Assembly (NCBI GenBank): GCA_030749725.1
Contig: JASMJM010000112.1
Location: 1 to 61,159 of the forward strand
DNA from: Pseudomonadales bacterium
Lineage (GTDB): Bacteria > Pseudomonadota > Gammaproteobacteria > Pseudomonadales > Azotimanducaceae
Length of the DNA: 61,159 nt
Direction: 5' to 3'
The position numbers and the translations under genes were made by a program. Positions 1-8,299 of this stretch are shown in pieces. Positions within the stretch are counted from its first letter, which is position 1; every line of letters begins with the position of its first letter. Below the pieces are notes generated by a model. It worked only from the letters and a program-made list of their open reading frames with translations, was not told the DNA's origin and did no database searches.

Positions 1-111
1 GCTGAGATCTTTGAATATATCGAGGTGTACTATAATCGTCAGCGCAAGCATTCGACCAATGGCTATATGTCCCCGGTCAACTATGAACAGCAGTGGCAAA
101 ATGCTGCTTAA
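1..111 (+). CDS. IS3-family transposase, C-terminal 36 residues (partial)
   Basis: The open frame from the window edge ends at TAA 109-111. It contains the characteristic end of the DDE integrase core of IS3 OrfB proteins: a YIEVYYNRQRKHSTNGY-type segment followed by MSPVNYE. In the family this region follows the catalytic Glu and ends a few residues after the SP(V/A)xFE motif, so only the last helix and tail are visible. The remainder, including the DDE residues and any OrfA frameshift, lies upstream of the window. The assignment is secure even though the gene is partial. Confidence 0.85.
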   Translation, partial: AEIFEYIEVYYNRQRKHSTNGYMSPVNYEQQWQNAA

Positions 112-146
112 GAAAGTGTCCGGGAAAGTCTTGCCCTTCCATAGCC
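1..146 (+). mobile_element. Right end of an IS3-family insertion sequence
   Basis: The first 111 bases encode the tail of an IS3-family transposase. Just beyond its stop lies TGTCCGGGAAAGTCTTGCC, which resembles the terminal inverted repeats of IS3-family elements (tips of the form TGG...TTTCCCGGACA on the other strand). I place the element boundary at about 146, where the complementary strand begins TGGAAGG. The left end lies outside the window, so neither the target duplication nor the full element can be verified. The element has landed in the 3' end of the neighbouring DUF2339 gene. Confidence 0.7.
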
Positions 147-2639
147 CCATGCCATGATCTCCGTGACGGGTAAGTGCCTGTCAACACCACGATAAAGCAA
201 AAATACAAAGGGAATCGCCGCTACCACGAGAGTCCAGTCCGCTATGAAGATCGATAATGTGTAGAGAAACAGGATTGATACAGAAGCTGAAATACTCTCT
301 TCTACAATCTGTAACTGGTGTTGACTGCCTTGTGTATCGTCTCCCGTCAATCTCATAAATACGAATTTTCCCGGTACCAGCAAGGCAGTGGCCAATGCCA
401 CATCAAACCAAAGTTCATCAAACGCCGCAGGGAGTTGCAGCAGCACGTTCGTTTCATAAATGTAGAAGAGTGAACTGACCAGTAGGACTGCCGGTGCAAG
501 GGAAACCAAGGTACGCAATAGCCGCGCAAAGGAATGTCCCCTTCCGATGATGTTTCCCAACGCGTACCACCACTGAATACCCCAACCCAGGATCAGGAGT
601 TCCAGCATAGCGACCCAACTAAGCCAAGGTTGGTAACTGACCAACCGCGTCTGTGACTCTGACATACCGAGGAAGACCTGTAGGACAAATGCACCGAACA
701 ACAAGAATCCTACCAAGGGAGCAAAGACGAGCCCATGTCGTGCGGTCCGATAGAAACACCAGAGCAACGGCATTACCGCGAGTACCAGGATGCCGTCAGT
801 GAGAAAGACGCCAAAGACCGCAAATTGCGCAATCACCGCCCAAAACGTAAATGTCTCATTGAGAATACGTGCAAATTTCAGCTCTGTGTCTTCTGCTTGC
901 TGCGCGTAAATTCCGATTATGCGATAGGCAGCAAAGAACAAGCCGCCAAGCGCCGCGAGATCCAGCCAAGGCCAGACTCTGGAGGTGAAGCTGGCCAGGT
1001 ATGTGTCTGCTGTGGAATAGGATATTGGACTCATCTCCACTAAGGTCTGCCACAGCAAACACATGATGGCGACGGCGAAAATAGCGTAGCCTTCAATCCG
1101 GATCAGGCTTTGTCGGTAGCGAAAGCCAACATAGACCAGGGTCAGACCTTCTGCCGCCCAGAGTGCTCCCATGATGTCCAGGGGAGCCAACACAAAAATC
1201 GCGCCTGCAATCAGAGACGCAATCATGAGGGTATACATTGGCCCCGCAATACTGGCCGCTAAACGTAAGGCTTTAATCAGCCAGGCGATAATCCCCGCAT
1301 TCAATACCAGTACGATTGCGCAGGCGAACGGATTTACGGGCGCTGACAAGACTGCATACAGCATATAAAACACATTCGCGGTGAGCACGCCGAGATCTGT
1401 TTTGCTCAAAGAGTCTCTCAGAACGAGACCATCAAACGACCAGTAGTATGCGAACAGATTGAAAAAAGCCAGATACAGCGTCAACGTGGCGACTTCACCG
1501 ACGCCGCTTCCGTAGGAAGAGAATTCCAGCATGCCTAAACTCAGCAGGAACGTTAGCTGAGCCAATACCGGCCATTGAATCTTCTTGGATAAATGCAGAT
1601 TGGCACCAGCCAGAACGAACAGATAGCTGACATAAATGGTGTCTATTGACGATACGTTGCCGAGCAGAACGGGAGAAAAGGTACCGCCAACCAACGTGAT
1701 GGCTGCAACTACTCGAGTCTCGAATACCAGAGCCAATACATAGGACGCCGCGGTTATGAGCGCCAGCAAGGCAAAACCGAGTGGTTCGCTAACAAGATTG
1801 TAATAGGGGCCGACAAAATAAGCACAGAGGTAATTGAATACGACACCGAGACCGATCACGCTGGCTCCGTATTCCTGATACCCCGGCTTTCTTAGAGCGA
1901 TGAAACAGCCTAGACCGATGACAGTGATGCCGACTATAAAGCCAAAGGCGACTTTCAAGGCATCGCTGAGCACATTGGTGAATGTATACTGCAAGCCATA
2001 ACCAAATCCCGCCGTGAGCGCGACCAGACCGACTACGGTCATCAGAAACACAGGGGCTCTACCCTGCCGTTGGTAATGCCGGTACAGCCCGCCGAGCCTA
2101 TCGACCATGTCGGCCACGGGACCCAGGAAACGTGAAAAGGCGCGCTTGGTAAACTCCCTGACAACTGCAGACAAGAAGGTCTGCGCCCGACCTTCGCTGT
2201 CGGGGCTGGTACGGTCTGATGTTTCAGGCGGTAACGGGCCCGTCTCTTCCCTTGCCGTTTCTGATGGTTCAGGTTTTGACGGGAATGCAGTGCTTAAGAC
2301 CGAGGGGCCCGCCGCAGCGGTGGCCGAAGGAGCCGTTCTGCGAGCCGATTGGCGAGCCGTCTCCCGAATCCTTCTGCGGGCCGCTTCAGCGCTCGTTTCA
2401 GTACGCCGATCATCATCATGCACTGGCGTCGAGCTGTCAGAGACGTCTTCCTTGGCAGTGGGAGGCACAGCATCAGGCTGCAATTCCGCTGGTGAGGGTG
2501 TGATCGTTGACGGGGTTGGCGGCTTCCCTAATTCCGATTGACTCTTCAGCTTAAGAGCCTCCAGTTCCTCCTCAAATCCTGCCACCGCCCCTTTTAACTG
2601 CGCAAGCTCACGTTCAAGCCTTTCTAGATCGTCATCCAC
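108..2639 (-). CDS. DUF2339 family polytopic membrane protein, 3' end replaced by IS sequence
   Basis: This 843-residue protein has an acidic coiled-coil start (about 1-35), a long low-complexity linker rich in Pro, Thr, Ser, Ala and Glu (about 36-160), and then a dense run of hydrophobic helices to the end, the layout of DUF2339 predicted membrane proteins. No biochemical role is established for the family. The last dozen or so codons, reading GRARLSRTLS, derive from the inverted repeat of the IS3-family element, and the stop TAA (108-110) overlaps the transposase stop on the other strand. The native C-terminus is therefore probably lost, although most of the membrane domain remains. The gene has no same-strand partner in the window. 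Confidence 0.75.
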   Translation of the reverse strand: MDDDLERLERELAQLKGAVAGFEEELEALKLKSQSELGKPPTPSTITPSPAELQPDAVPPTAKEDVSDSSTPVHDDDRRTETSAEAARRRIRETARQSARRTAPSATAAAGPSVLSTAFPSKPEPSETAREETGPLPPETSDRTSPDSEGRAQTFLSAVVREFTKRAFSRFLGPVADMVDRLGGLYRHYQRQGRAPVFLMTVVGLVALTAGFGYGLQYTFTNVLSDALKVAFGFIVGITVIGLGCFIALRKPGYQEYGASVIGLGVVFNYLCAYFVGPYYNLVSEPLGFALLALITAASYVLALVFETRVVAAITLVGGTFSPVLLGNVSSIDTIYVSYLFVLAGANLHLSKKIQWPVLAQLTFLLSLGMLEFSSYGSGVGEVATLTLYLAFFNLFAYYWSFDGLVLRDSLSKTDLGVLTANVFYMLYAVLSAPVNPFACAIVLVLNAGIIAWLIKALRLAASIAGPMYTLMIASLIAGAIFVLAPLDIMGALWAAEGLTLVYVGFRYRQSLIRIEGYAIFAVAIMCLLWQTLVEMSPISYSTADTYLASFTSRVWPWLDLAALGGLFFAAYRIIGIYAQQAEDTELKFARILNETFTFWAVIAQFAVFGVFLTDGILVLAVMPLLWCFYRTARHGLVFAPLVGFLLFGAFVLQVFLGMSESQTRLVSYQPWLSWVAMLELLILGWGIQWWYALGNIIGRGHSFARLLRTLVSLAPAVLLVSSLFYIYETNVLLQLPAAFDELWFDVALATALLVPGKFVFMRLTGDDTQGSQHQLQIVEESISASVSILFLYTLSIFIADWTLVVAAIPFVFLLYRGVDRHLPVTEIMAWGYGRARLSRTLS

Positions 2640-2662
2640 AAGCGGCGTTCCCTTGTCCAGAA

Positions 2663-2684
2663 CCTCACTGGATCACCAGTGAGG
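2663..2684. repeat. Perfect 9-bp inverted repeat (hairpin or operator)
   Basis: CCTCACTGG and CCAGTGAGG flank a 4-base ATCA centre, between the divergently oriented DUF2339 and phosphotransferase genes. There is no T-run on either side, so it looks more like a protein-binding or regulatory site than an intrinsic terminator. The rest of the 238-bp gap shows nothing else that I recognise. Confidence 0.45.
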
Positions 2685-2877
2685 GTACGATTGTATTCAG
2701 CGCAGAAATACTAGTAAAGCACGACGGTAACGCCAGAGCGATCCGGTGGCCAAGCAAAGGTCATTGCCCGCATTGAGGAAACGGCAGTAATCCTGAACCA
2801 GTCCAGCGAATCAAACCTTTCGGAGATCGTAGGCCACGTATTGTGTAACGGATTCATGCCTGGGATACAGGAACAGA

Positions 2878-3948
2878 ATGAATATGCTGAGCACAGAAGT
2901 CGAAACGAGCCACGATCCGGAAGGATACGACGTTCCCGCCGTGGAAGCCTGGATCAGAGACAGGATCGATGGCGTTTGCACCCCTCTTAAGTGGACCCGT
3001 CTCTTAGGTGGGCATTCCAATCTAACCTATCGCGTGGACAGCCAGAATGGCCTGTCCGCCGTGATTCGACGTCCACCAAGGGGCGAATTGCTGCCTAAGG
3101 CCCACGACATGGGGCGCGAATGGGCAGTCATTACGGCTCTCGCGCCAACGGCGGTCCCCGTACCCCAGGGCTACGCATTCTGTGAAGGTCCGGACGTCAC
3201 CGGTGCATGGTTCTACCTTATGGAGTTGATCGATGGCCATCCACTCTACAACCTGGAAGACACCAATGAGTGGGTCCCGCAAAGCAAGCGAGAGCAACTC
3301 GCCTGCTCGTTTATCGACATCCTGGCAGACCTTCATGCTCTGGATCCGGATGAAATAGGACTCGGTGACCTGGGGAAGAAGGAGGGATACGTCGCCCGAC
3401 AAGTCCGCACCTGGTACCGGTCATGGATGTCATCCATTGAGGCCGCTCAGTACGATGACGACCGCGCCCATGAGTTACAGCGGTTCTTCATCGACAATAT
3501 GCCCGAACAAGGCAAGGCGAGGCTCGTGCACGGCGACTATGGCCTGCACAACTGTCTGGTTGGGCCCAACTGCACGGTGGCTGCGGTGGTGGACTGGGAC
3601 ATATCGACCTTAGGCGATCCGTTGGCCGACCTTGGTTATGCCCTCAATCAATGGCCAGCATGCCGAGATGAGATACCCGGTGATTCTGTCGCAGCAACCT
3701 CTGCGCCGGGATTTCCACCGCAGCAAGTACTGGTGGAACGCTATGCTGAACGCACCGGCCGGGATCTGTCAAAGCTGGACTATTACCTGGCATTCAACCG
3801 CTGGAAGACTGCAGCCATTAATCACGGTGTCTACGCGCGCTACATGGCCGGCCAAAAAAGTACGGAGGGTATTGATCTTGACGGGCTGGTGACAACCATC
3901 GACACCTCACTCACCCTGTCAGCAGAGCTGGTTGGAAAGATCAGGTAA
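2878..3948 (+). CDS. APH-family phosphotransferase (ACAD10-like)
   Basis: The protein has 356 residues and a kinase-like fold of the aminoglycoside phosphotransferase (APH) family. Visible motifs are the glycine-rich loop GGHSNLTY (44-51), the catalytic loop HGDYGLHNCLV (218-228) and the metal-binding segment VVDWDISTLGDPLADLGY (237-254). The nucleotide-anchoring strand reads VIRRPPRG, the form seen in ACAD10-like members that accompany acyl-CoA dehydrogenases rather than in drug-resistance enzymes. In those proteins the kinase activates hydroxy-acids or hydroxyacyl-CoA for elimination. No acyl-CoA dehydrogenase gene is adjacent. The ATG at 2878 follows a weak AGGAACAG ribosome site. The substrate is unknown. 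Confidence 0.8.
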   Translation: MNMLSTEVETSHDPEGYDVPAVEAWIRDRIDGVCTPLKWTRLLGGHSNLTYRVDSQNGLSAVIRRPPRGELLPKAHDMGREWAVITALAPTAVPVPQGYAFCEGPDVTGAWFYLMELIDGHPLYNLEDTNEWVPQSKREQLACSFIDILADLHALDPDEIGLGDLGKKEGYVARQVRTWYRSWMSSIEAAQYDDDRAHELQRFFIDNMPEQGKARLVHGDYGLHNCLVGPNCTVAAVVDWDISTLGDPLADLGYALNQWPACRDEIPGDSVAATSAPGFPPQQVLVERYAERTGRDLSKLDYYLAFNRWKTAAINHGVYARYMAGQKSTEGIDLDGLVTTIDTSLTLSAELVGKIR

Positions 3949-4221
3949 CCGTTTTCGCCCTCAGCGGGTCAAAATCAGCTTCAGCAGCACCTAATCCCAC
4001 CGAACAAAATCCGTCGGTGCAAAGAAATCACCCACTGGCACATCAGGCAGTCGGGGCCGCTCACGCCGAACGCACATGTGTGGGTGTTGACGTGAATCGC
4101 TGACAAATCTATCGTTCGCTATCCAAACGCAGCGTGTTGGTGCCGGGCAGAAAGTTAACGGCAGGACCCGTTGTGTCGATGGCGAACAGAGCCCAGAAAT
4201 TGAATCCGCAAGGAGAAGTGA
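3949..4221. other. Intergenic gap with a possible short coding relic on the minus strand
   Basis: This 273-bp gap lies between two plus-strand genes. On the minus strand, 4077-3991 can be read as a 28-residue peptide ending GDFFAPTDFVRWD that looks coding-like in composition and continues open upstream to a stop near 4157. I cannot assign it to a family. It could be the tail of a decayed gene or chance. A good ribosome-binding site for the next gene (AAGGAG) sits at the right edge. Confidence 0.2.
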
Positions 4222-5163
4222 ATGTCAGAAGCATTGAAAATCGACGCCGGCACATGGCAGGAATTGCCCGATATGCCGGTAGAAAAGTGGGAAGCAGCAA
4301 CGTTCGTCCTCGATGAGAAGTTATACGTACTTGGCGGTTACGGCGCGGGCGTAAAGTCGAGCAAAATCTGCCACATCTTCGATCCGAAAGATGGCAGTTG
4401 GACCCGGACTCAGGATCTACCGAGCGCAATCTCTCATGTGAACCCGGTGCTCGACGGCCGGACCGTCTGGCTGGCCGGCGGTTTCAAGGACGGCTATAAG
4501 GATCACATCATCGCCGAGGTGTGGAGCTACGATCTCGACCTGGATCGATTTACCGCCGCGCCGCTTCTCCCGGAAAAGAGGGGCGGTGGGGGTCTGGCAC
4601 TGATCGGGCGGAGGCTGCACTATATCAGCGGTCTCAAAGAGGATCGTGATACCGATGCCGCGGAGCACTGGGTCTTCGATCTGGACGAGTGGCAGAAGGG
4701 ATCCGCAGAGTGGCGGGAGGACGCCGCGCCGATGCCCGTCCCCAGAAATCAGTTCTCCACCGTGTTGTTCGAAGGCAAGATCTACCTGATTGGTGGCCAG
4801 TTCCATCACGATAGCATGCAGCTCGATCAGTCCAGGGTCGATATCTACGATCCGGAAACGGACTCGTGGAGTACCGGGCCCTCACTGCCGAAGGGACACT
4901 CACACTCCGAAGGCGGCACCTTCGTTCACGACGGTGAAATCTACATGGTTGGCGGCCATACGACGCCGGAGGGGGGTCGAAAGTCGATTGACCCGGACAT
5001 CCTTAAACTGGCTCCAGGAGGCCCGTGGGAGCTGATCGGTAAACTACCCGTGCCGCTCTCTTCACCTGCTGCCAGGATCATCGGTGGGAAGTTCTATGTT
5101 GCCGGCGGCTCCCTCAACGGGGGCAGTGTTCAACCGAAGATGTGGGTAACAGACGCTCCCTGA
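4222..5163 (+). CDS. Kelch-repeat beta-propeller protein
   Basis: The 313-residue protein is built of repeated Kelch blades: aromatic/acidic strands of the type YVLGGYGAG, WLAGGF, YLIGGQF, YMVGGHT and YVAGGS, each followed by W or Y and a D.....W turn such as DPETDSWSTGPSLP. Five to six blades can be counted, close to a full propeller. No signal peptide or membrane segment is apparent, so it is probably cytoplasmic. Known relatives include sialic-acid mutarotases and galactose-oxidase-like folds, but no catalytic residues of those enzymes are recognisable. The ATG has AAGGAG eight bases upstream. The SDR gene follows within 25 bp, suggesting co-transcription. Confidence 0.75.
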   Translation: MSEALKIDAGTWQELPDMPVEKWEAATFVLDEKLYVLGGYGAGVKSSKICHIFDPKDGSWTRTQDLPSAISHVNPVLDGRTVWLAGGFKDGYKDHIIAEVWSYDLDLDRFTAAPLLPEKRGGGGLALIGRRLHYISGLKEDRDTDAAEHWVFDLDEWQKGSAEWREDAAPMPVPRNQFSTVLFEGKIYLIGGQFHHDSMQLDQSRVDIYDPETDSWSTGPSLPKGHSHSEGGTFVHDGEIYMVGGHTTPEGGRKSIDPDILKLAPGGPWELIGKLPVPLSSPAARIIGGKFYVAGGSLNGGSVQPKMWVTDAP

Positions 5164-5188
5164 TCACACGCAATTGCTGGAGATCACC

Positions 5189-6073
5189 ATGGAAGTTTTT
5201 GCAGGCAAGACTGCATTCATAACAGGAGGCGCCCAGGGCATTGGCCTTGGGATTGCCAAGGCCTGCCTGAAGGAGGGCATGCGGGTAGCCATCGCCGATG
5301 TCAAAACCAAGCAACTCAAGGTGGCGGAATCGATCCTCGACAGCCCGGAAAACGTCCTGGCCATCGAACTCGACGTGCGTGACCGCGACGCGGTGAAAGC
5401 TGCCGCGGATAGGACGGAGGCGGCGTTCGAGAAAGTGCACGTCGTCTGCAACAACGCAGGCATTGGTCCCGGGGGACCTGTGGTGTCGGTTCAGCAGGAA
5501 AACTGGTACCGGACATTGGATACCAACCTGCACGGTGTGCTGAACGGCGTGCAGGTGTTCGCTCCGCGGATAGAGCGGCACGGGGAAGGCGGACACATCG
5601 TCAACACAGCATCCATCACCGGGTTTGCTCAGCAGGGAGGCGGCGTGCCTTACGGCGTCACGAAAGCAGGTATCATCGCGCTAACGGAGGTCCTACGTGT
5701 CGAGTTGGCAGGCAACCATGCCAAGAACCGCTGGCAAAACATGTACAGCGCCGGCCGCGACCGTTGGGGCGAAGAGGGACCGCCGGAGTCGCTTATTTCC
5801 GCCTCGGTGCTTTGTCCCGACGCCGTCGATACTGAAATCTCGGCGTTCTATACAAACCCAGAAGATGACGAAGAGACCCGGCAGCGGAAAATTCAGTGGC
5901 TGAAACACATGGACATCGAGCTGATCAAGCCCGATCTGGTTGGTGAGCAGGTGGTGAACGCAATTCGCAACGACGAGCTCTACATCTTCTGCGATGGCTA
6001 TGGGTCGCGTCGCTTGGTGAAGACGCGTACCCAGGCCATGTTGGACGCGTTCGACCGGCAGTTTCCCGAATAG
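5189..6073 (+). CDS. SDR-family NAD(P)-dependent oxidoreductase
   Basis: This is a classical short-chain dehydrogenase/reductase of 294 residues. It has the cofactor motif TGGAQGIG (12-19), NNAG (88-91), catalytic Ser at about 142, and YGVTK giving Tyr155 and Lys159. It is longer than the usual 250 residues because of an insertion after the active site and a C-terminal extension ending in a basic segment near YGSRRLVKTR. I choose ATG 5189, preceded by CTGGAGA, rather than an in-frame TTG at 5174. It lies 25 bp after the Kelch gene and meets the hydrolase gene tail to tail with only 6 bp between them. The substrate cannot be predicted. Confidence 0.85.
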   Translation: MEVFAGKTAFITGGAQGIGLGIAKACLKEGMRVAIADVKTKQLKVAESILDSPENVLAIELDVRDRDAVKAAADRTEAAFEKVHVVCNNAGIGPGGPVVSVQQENWYRTLDTNLHGVLNGVQVFAPRIERHGEGGHIVNTASITGFAQQGGGVPYGVTKAGIIALTEVLRVELAGNHAKNRWQNMYSAGRDRWGEEGPPESLISASVLCPDAVDTEISAFYTNPEDDEETRQRKIQWLKHMDIELIKPDLVGEQVVNAIRNDELYIFCDGYGSRRLVKTRTQAMLDAFDRQFPE

Positions 6074-6079
6074 GGCAGC

Positions 6080-6718
6080 CTATTTGTGGTGCGAGAGCAG
6101 CCAGCTCACCAGTTCCGGATCGTGATAGGCCGCGGTCCATGTGTCGTGATCCGCATCGGGATCCACCGTGAATCTAACGTCGCAGCCCGCCTTACGAAGT
6201 AGCCGGACCATCTTCACCGACTCGCCAATGGGTACTTCGGAATCCAGCGCGCCATGGAAACACCAGACTGGCAGCCCTTTGAAATTGTCCGGATTGATGC
6301 GCGTTGACGGTGCACAGATGGGCGCGATGGCTGCGATACGATCGGCTGCTACGTTTGCCAGCATCCAGGTACCCAGACCGCCCATGCTGTTCCCTGAAAC
6401 ATACACTCTCGAACGATCGATATTGTACTTCTCGATGACCTCGTCCAATAGGAGATCCAGGCAACGGGTATCCCACATCTCTTTGCATTGAGGACAGACC
6501 GTAACAAAAGGCAGGTCGAGCCCCTCCTTGATAAATCTCGGCAGCGTCTGCAACTCCAGCCGATCCAGGTCCGTGCCTCTCTCACCTGAGCCATGCATGA
6601 AGAAAAGCAAGGGATGGCCGGAGCCTTGCTCGGAGTATTCCTTGGGGAAGTAGGTGCGATAGGCGATCGATATCTCCACTGGCAGGGTGGTGGAGAAAGA
6701 TTGATCCTGGCTGCTCAT
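6080..6718 (-). CDS. Alpha/beta hydrolase (carboxylesterase/dienelactone-hydrolase-like)
   Basis: The 212-residue protein carries an oxyanion segment HGSGERG (42-48), the nucleophile elbow GNSMGG with Ser111, an acid in GALDSEVP (Asp159) and His191 in DADHDTW, a complete Ser-Asp-His triad. The short length and the HGSGERG motif resemble the phospholipase/carboxylesterase and PHB-depolymerase-like hydrolases. There is no signal peptide, so it is probably a cytoplasmic esterase or thioesterase. It is convergent with the SDR gene. Its upstream side carries the 62-63 bp tandem repeat, so any promoter must lie close to or within that repeat. Confidence 0.8.
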   Translation of the reverse strand: MSSQDQSFSTTLPVEISIAYRTYFPKEYSEQGSGHPLLFFMHGSGERGTDLDRLELQTLPRFIKEGLDLPFVTVCPQCKEMWDTRCLDLLLDEVIEKYNIDRSRVYVSGNSMGGLGTWMLANVAADRIAAIAPICAPSTRINPDNFKGLPVWCFHGALDSEVPIGESVKMVRLLRKAGCDVRFTVDPDADHDTWTAAYHDPELVSWLLSHHK

Positions 6719-6746
6719 AGTCGCTTTCCATCAGGAACGTGATACT

Positions 6747-6917
6747 GCCAGACGCTCAACAGTGTCACGCCCACGTTCTATCGTTAGGCCAACGCCACGA
6801 TCAAGGCCGCCAGAGACTCAACAGCGTCACGCCCCACGTTCTATCGTTAGGCCAACGCCACGATCAAGGCCGCCAGAGACTCAACAGCGTCACGCCCACG
6901 TTCTATCGTTAGGCCAA
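6747..6917. repeat. Tandem direct repeat, 62-63 bp period, about 2.7 copies
   Basis: Copies begin at about 6747, 6809 and 6872 and share CTCAACAG (at 6755, 6817 and 6880), CACGCCCACG and TTCTATCGTTAGGCCAA. Copies two and three differ by a single inserted C. The array fills the space between the divergent ends of the hydrolase gene and the downstream end of the activase gene. There are no unique spacers, so it is not a CRISPR array. Confidence 0.85.
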
Positions 6918-6973
6918 GCCTGGCTCAAGCCTGCATGGCGACTAATACACGTGCAATGTAGGAGTATTCGGGT

Positions 6974-7888
6974 TCAGCTTACAATTTCCGCGTCAACGCC
7001 GGCTGACATGACGATGTACTTAAGCCTTTCCATATGACTTTCATCTGGTGTTTCAACATCGTCCAGTTGATACGTCTTACCGAGCTGCGTGTACCTGTGC
7101 ATTCCGAGTTGGTGGTAAGGCAGTAGTTCGATCCTTTGCACCTGGCCTTCCAGGCTCGCAGCAAATTTGGCAGTCGCGATGATATTCTCTTCCGTGTCAT
7201 TGCAGCCCGGTACAACGGGAATACGAATGATCATGGTACACATCTTGGATGCTTTCCTGGCGTTTTCCAGGATCTGCCGGTTGGAGGCACCCGTGAGCTC
7301 GCGATGGACCTTGTCGTCCATGTGTTTGATGTCAAAGTGGAGCAAATCGACATACTGAAGGATCGACTCAAGACCAATCCATGGCGCAAGACCACATGTT
7401 TCAATCGCAGTATGGATATACTGCTCCTTGCACTTTTTCAGGAAGGCGCTGACGAATTCCGGTTGCATGGCGAGCTCGCCGCCGCCAACGGTAACGCCGC
7501 CGTTGGAGCGTCGATAGAACGAGCTGTCCTTGTCGACTTCCCTGAACAGTTCGTCAACGGTCATGCTTTGTCCTGATATTTCCAGCGCCCTCGACGTACA
7601 CGCTTCGACGCAAATGCCACAGGCGTTGCAGAGATCTCTGTCTATCTGCAGTGGTTCTCCGGCAGATCGTTGCAGTGCCTTTTCTGGACAGATCGCGATG
7701 CAGTCGTCACTTCCTATGCAGCAGCTTGATGTATAGAGAAGGTCCGGCAGCTTGCTTTGCGTGTGCGGGGAAGAACACCAGACGCACGTCAACGGACACC
7801 CTTTCATGTAAACGAGCGTTCGTATTCCCGGGCCATCATGGGTTGCAAACCGTTCAAGGCTGCAGACTATCCCCTGCGGTTGCTCCAT
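6974..7888 (-). CDS. Glycyl-radical-enzyme activating protein (radical SAM)
   Basis: This 304-residue protein belongs to the PflA-like activases that install a glycyl radical on a partner enzyme using S-adenosylmethionine and a [4Fe-4S] cluster. The signature GPGIRT (19-24) is followed by the radical-SAM motif CPLTCVWC (Cys31, Cys35, Cys38). An inserted double-ferredoxin domain follows, with its second cluster motif complete (Cys87, Cys90, Cys93, Cys97). In the first motif one expected cysteine is serine (CIGSDDC), although an extra Cys precedes it. The double-ferredoxin form is typical of activases for eliminases, decarboxylases and fumarate-adding enzymes rather than PflA. ATG 7888 has AAAGGAG nine bases upstream. 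No glycyl-radical enzyme is encoded in the window. Confidence 0.85.
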   Translation of the reverse strand: MEQPQGIVCSLERFATHDGPGIRTLVYMKGCPLTCVWCSSPHTQSKLPDLLYTSSCCIGSDDCIAICPEKALQRSAGEPLQIDRDLCNACGICVEACTSRALEISGQSMTVDELFREVDKDSSFYRRSNGGVTVGGGELAMQPEFVSAFLKKCKEQYIHTAIETCGLAPWIGLESILQYVDLLHFDIKHMDDKVHRELTGASNRQILENARKASKMCTMIIRIPVVPGCNDTEENIIATAKFAASLEGQVQRIELLPYHQLGMHRYTQLGKTYQLDDVETPDESHMERLKYIVMSAGVDAEIVS

Positions 7889-8058
7889 GGAGTGCAACTC
7901 CTTTCAATTGCCAGTCGATGAATTTGATGCCATTCGATCGATCGGACCAGCCAGGAGACTGGCTTGGAACCGATTTCCGCGCCATTGTACTACGCTGCCG
8001 GTGATCATGGAAACCGATGTACGATCCGGGGTTGCCTCTGGGAACCGCCGTTCGCGGC

Positions 8059-8180
8059 GACGACTGGATCACCCCTGGCATGCCAATCGACGGAACGCAC
8101 AAGGCATGTCGGATGACGTGACGACTGAATCACCCCTGGCCTGCCAATCAGCGCCACGCACAAGGCATGTCGGATGTCGA
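8059..8180. repeat. Tandem direct repeat, 61-bp period, 2 copies
   Basis: Two copies start at 8059 and 8120, each with GACGACTG, ATCACCCCTGGC and ACGCACAAGGCATGTCGGAT. They differ at roughly ten positions. The array occupies the middle of the 402-bp gap between the activase gene (minus strand) and the first carboxyltransferase gene (plus strand). I see no other feature in that gap. Confidence 0.8.
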
Positions 8181-8299
8181 GGACCAACAATTATATTGAG
8201 TCGAGCGATCTCCGGCGGGGACTAGGCATTGAAATGGTCCAATGATACCCTTAGATTCCGAAGTCACTCAGACTGATCAGCCGCCGATCATGACAATTC

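Noticed and set aside
3991-4077. Short minus-strand peptide ending PTDFVRWD as a gene
   Set aside because: Only 28 codons from ATG, family not recognised, and no ribosome site; kept as a low-confidence relic only.
6747-8180. Possible CRISPR arrays
   Set aside because: Repeats are directly tandem with 61-63 bp period and no unique spacers; there are no cas genes.
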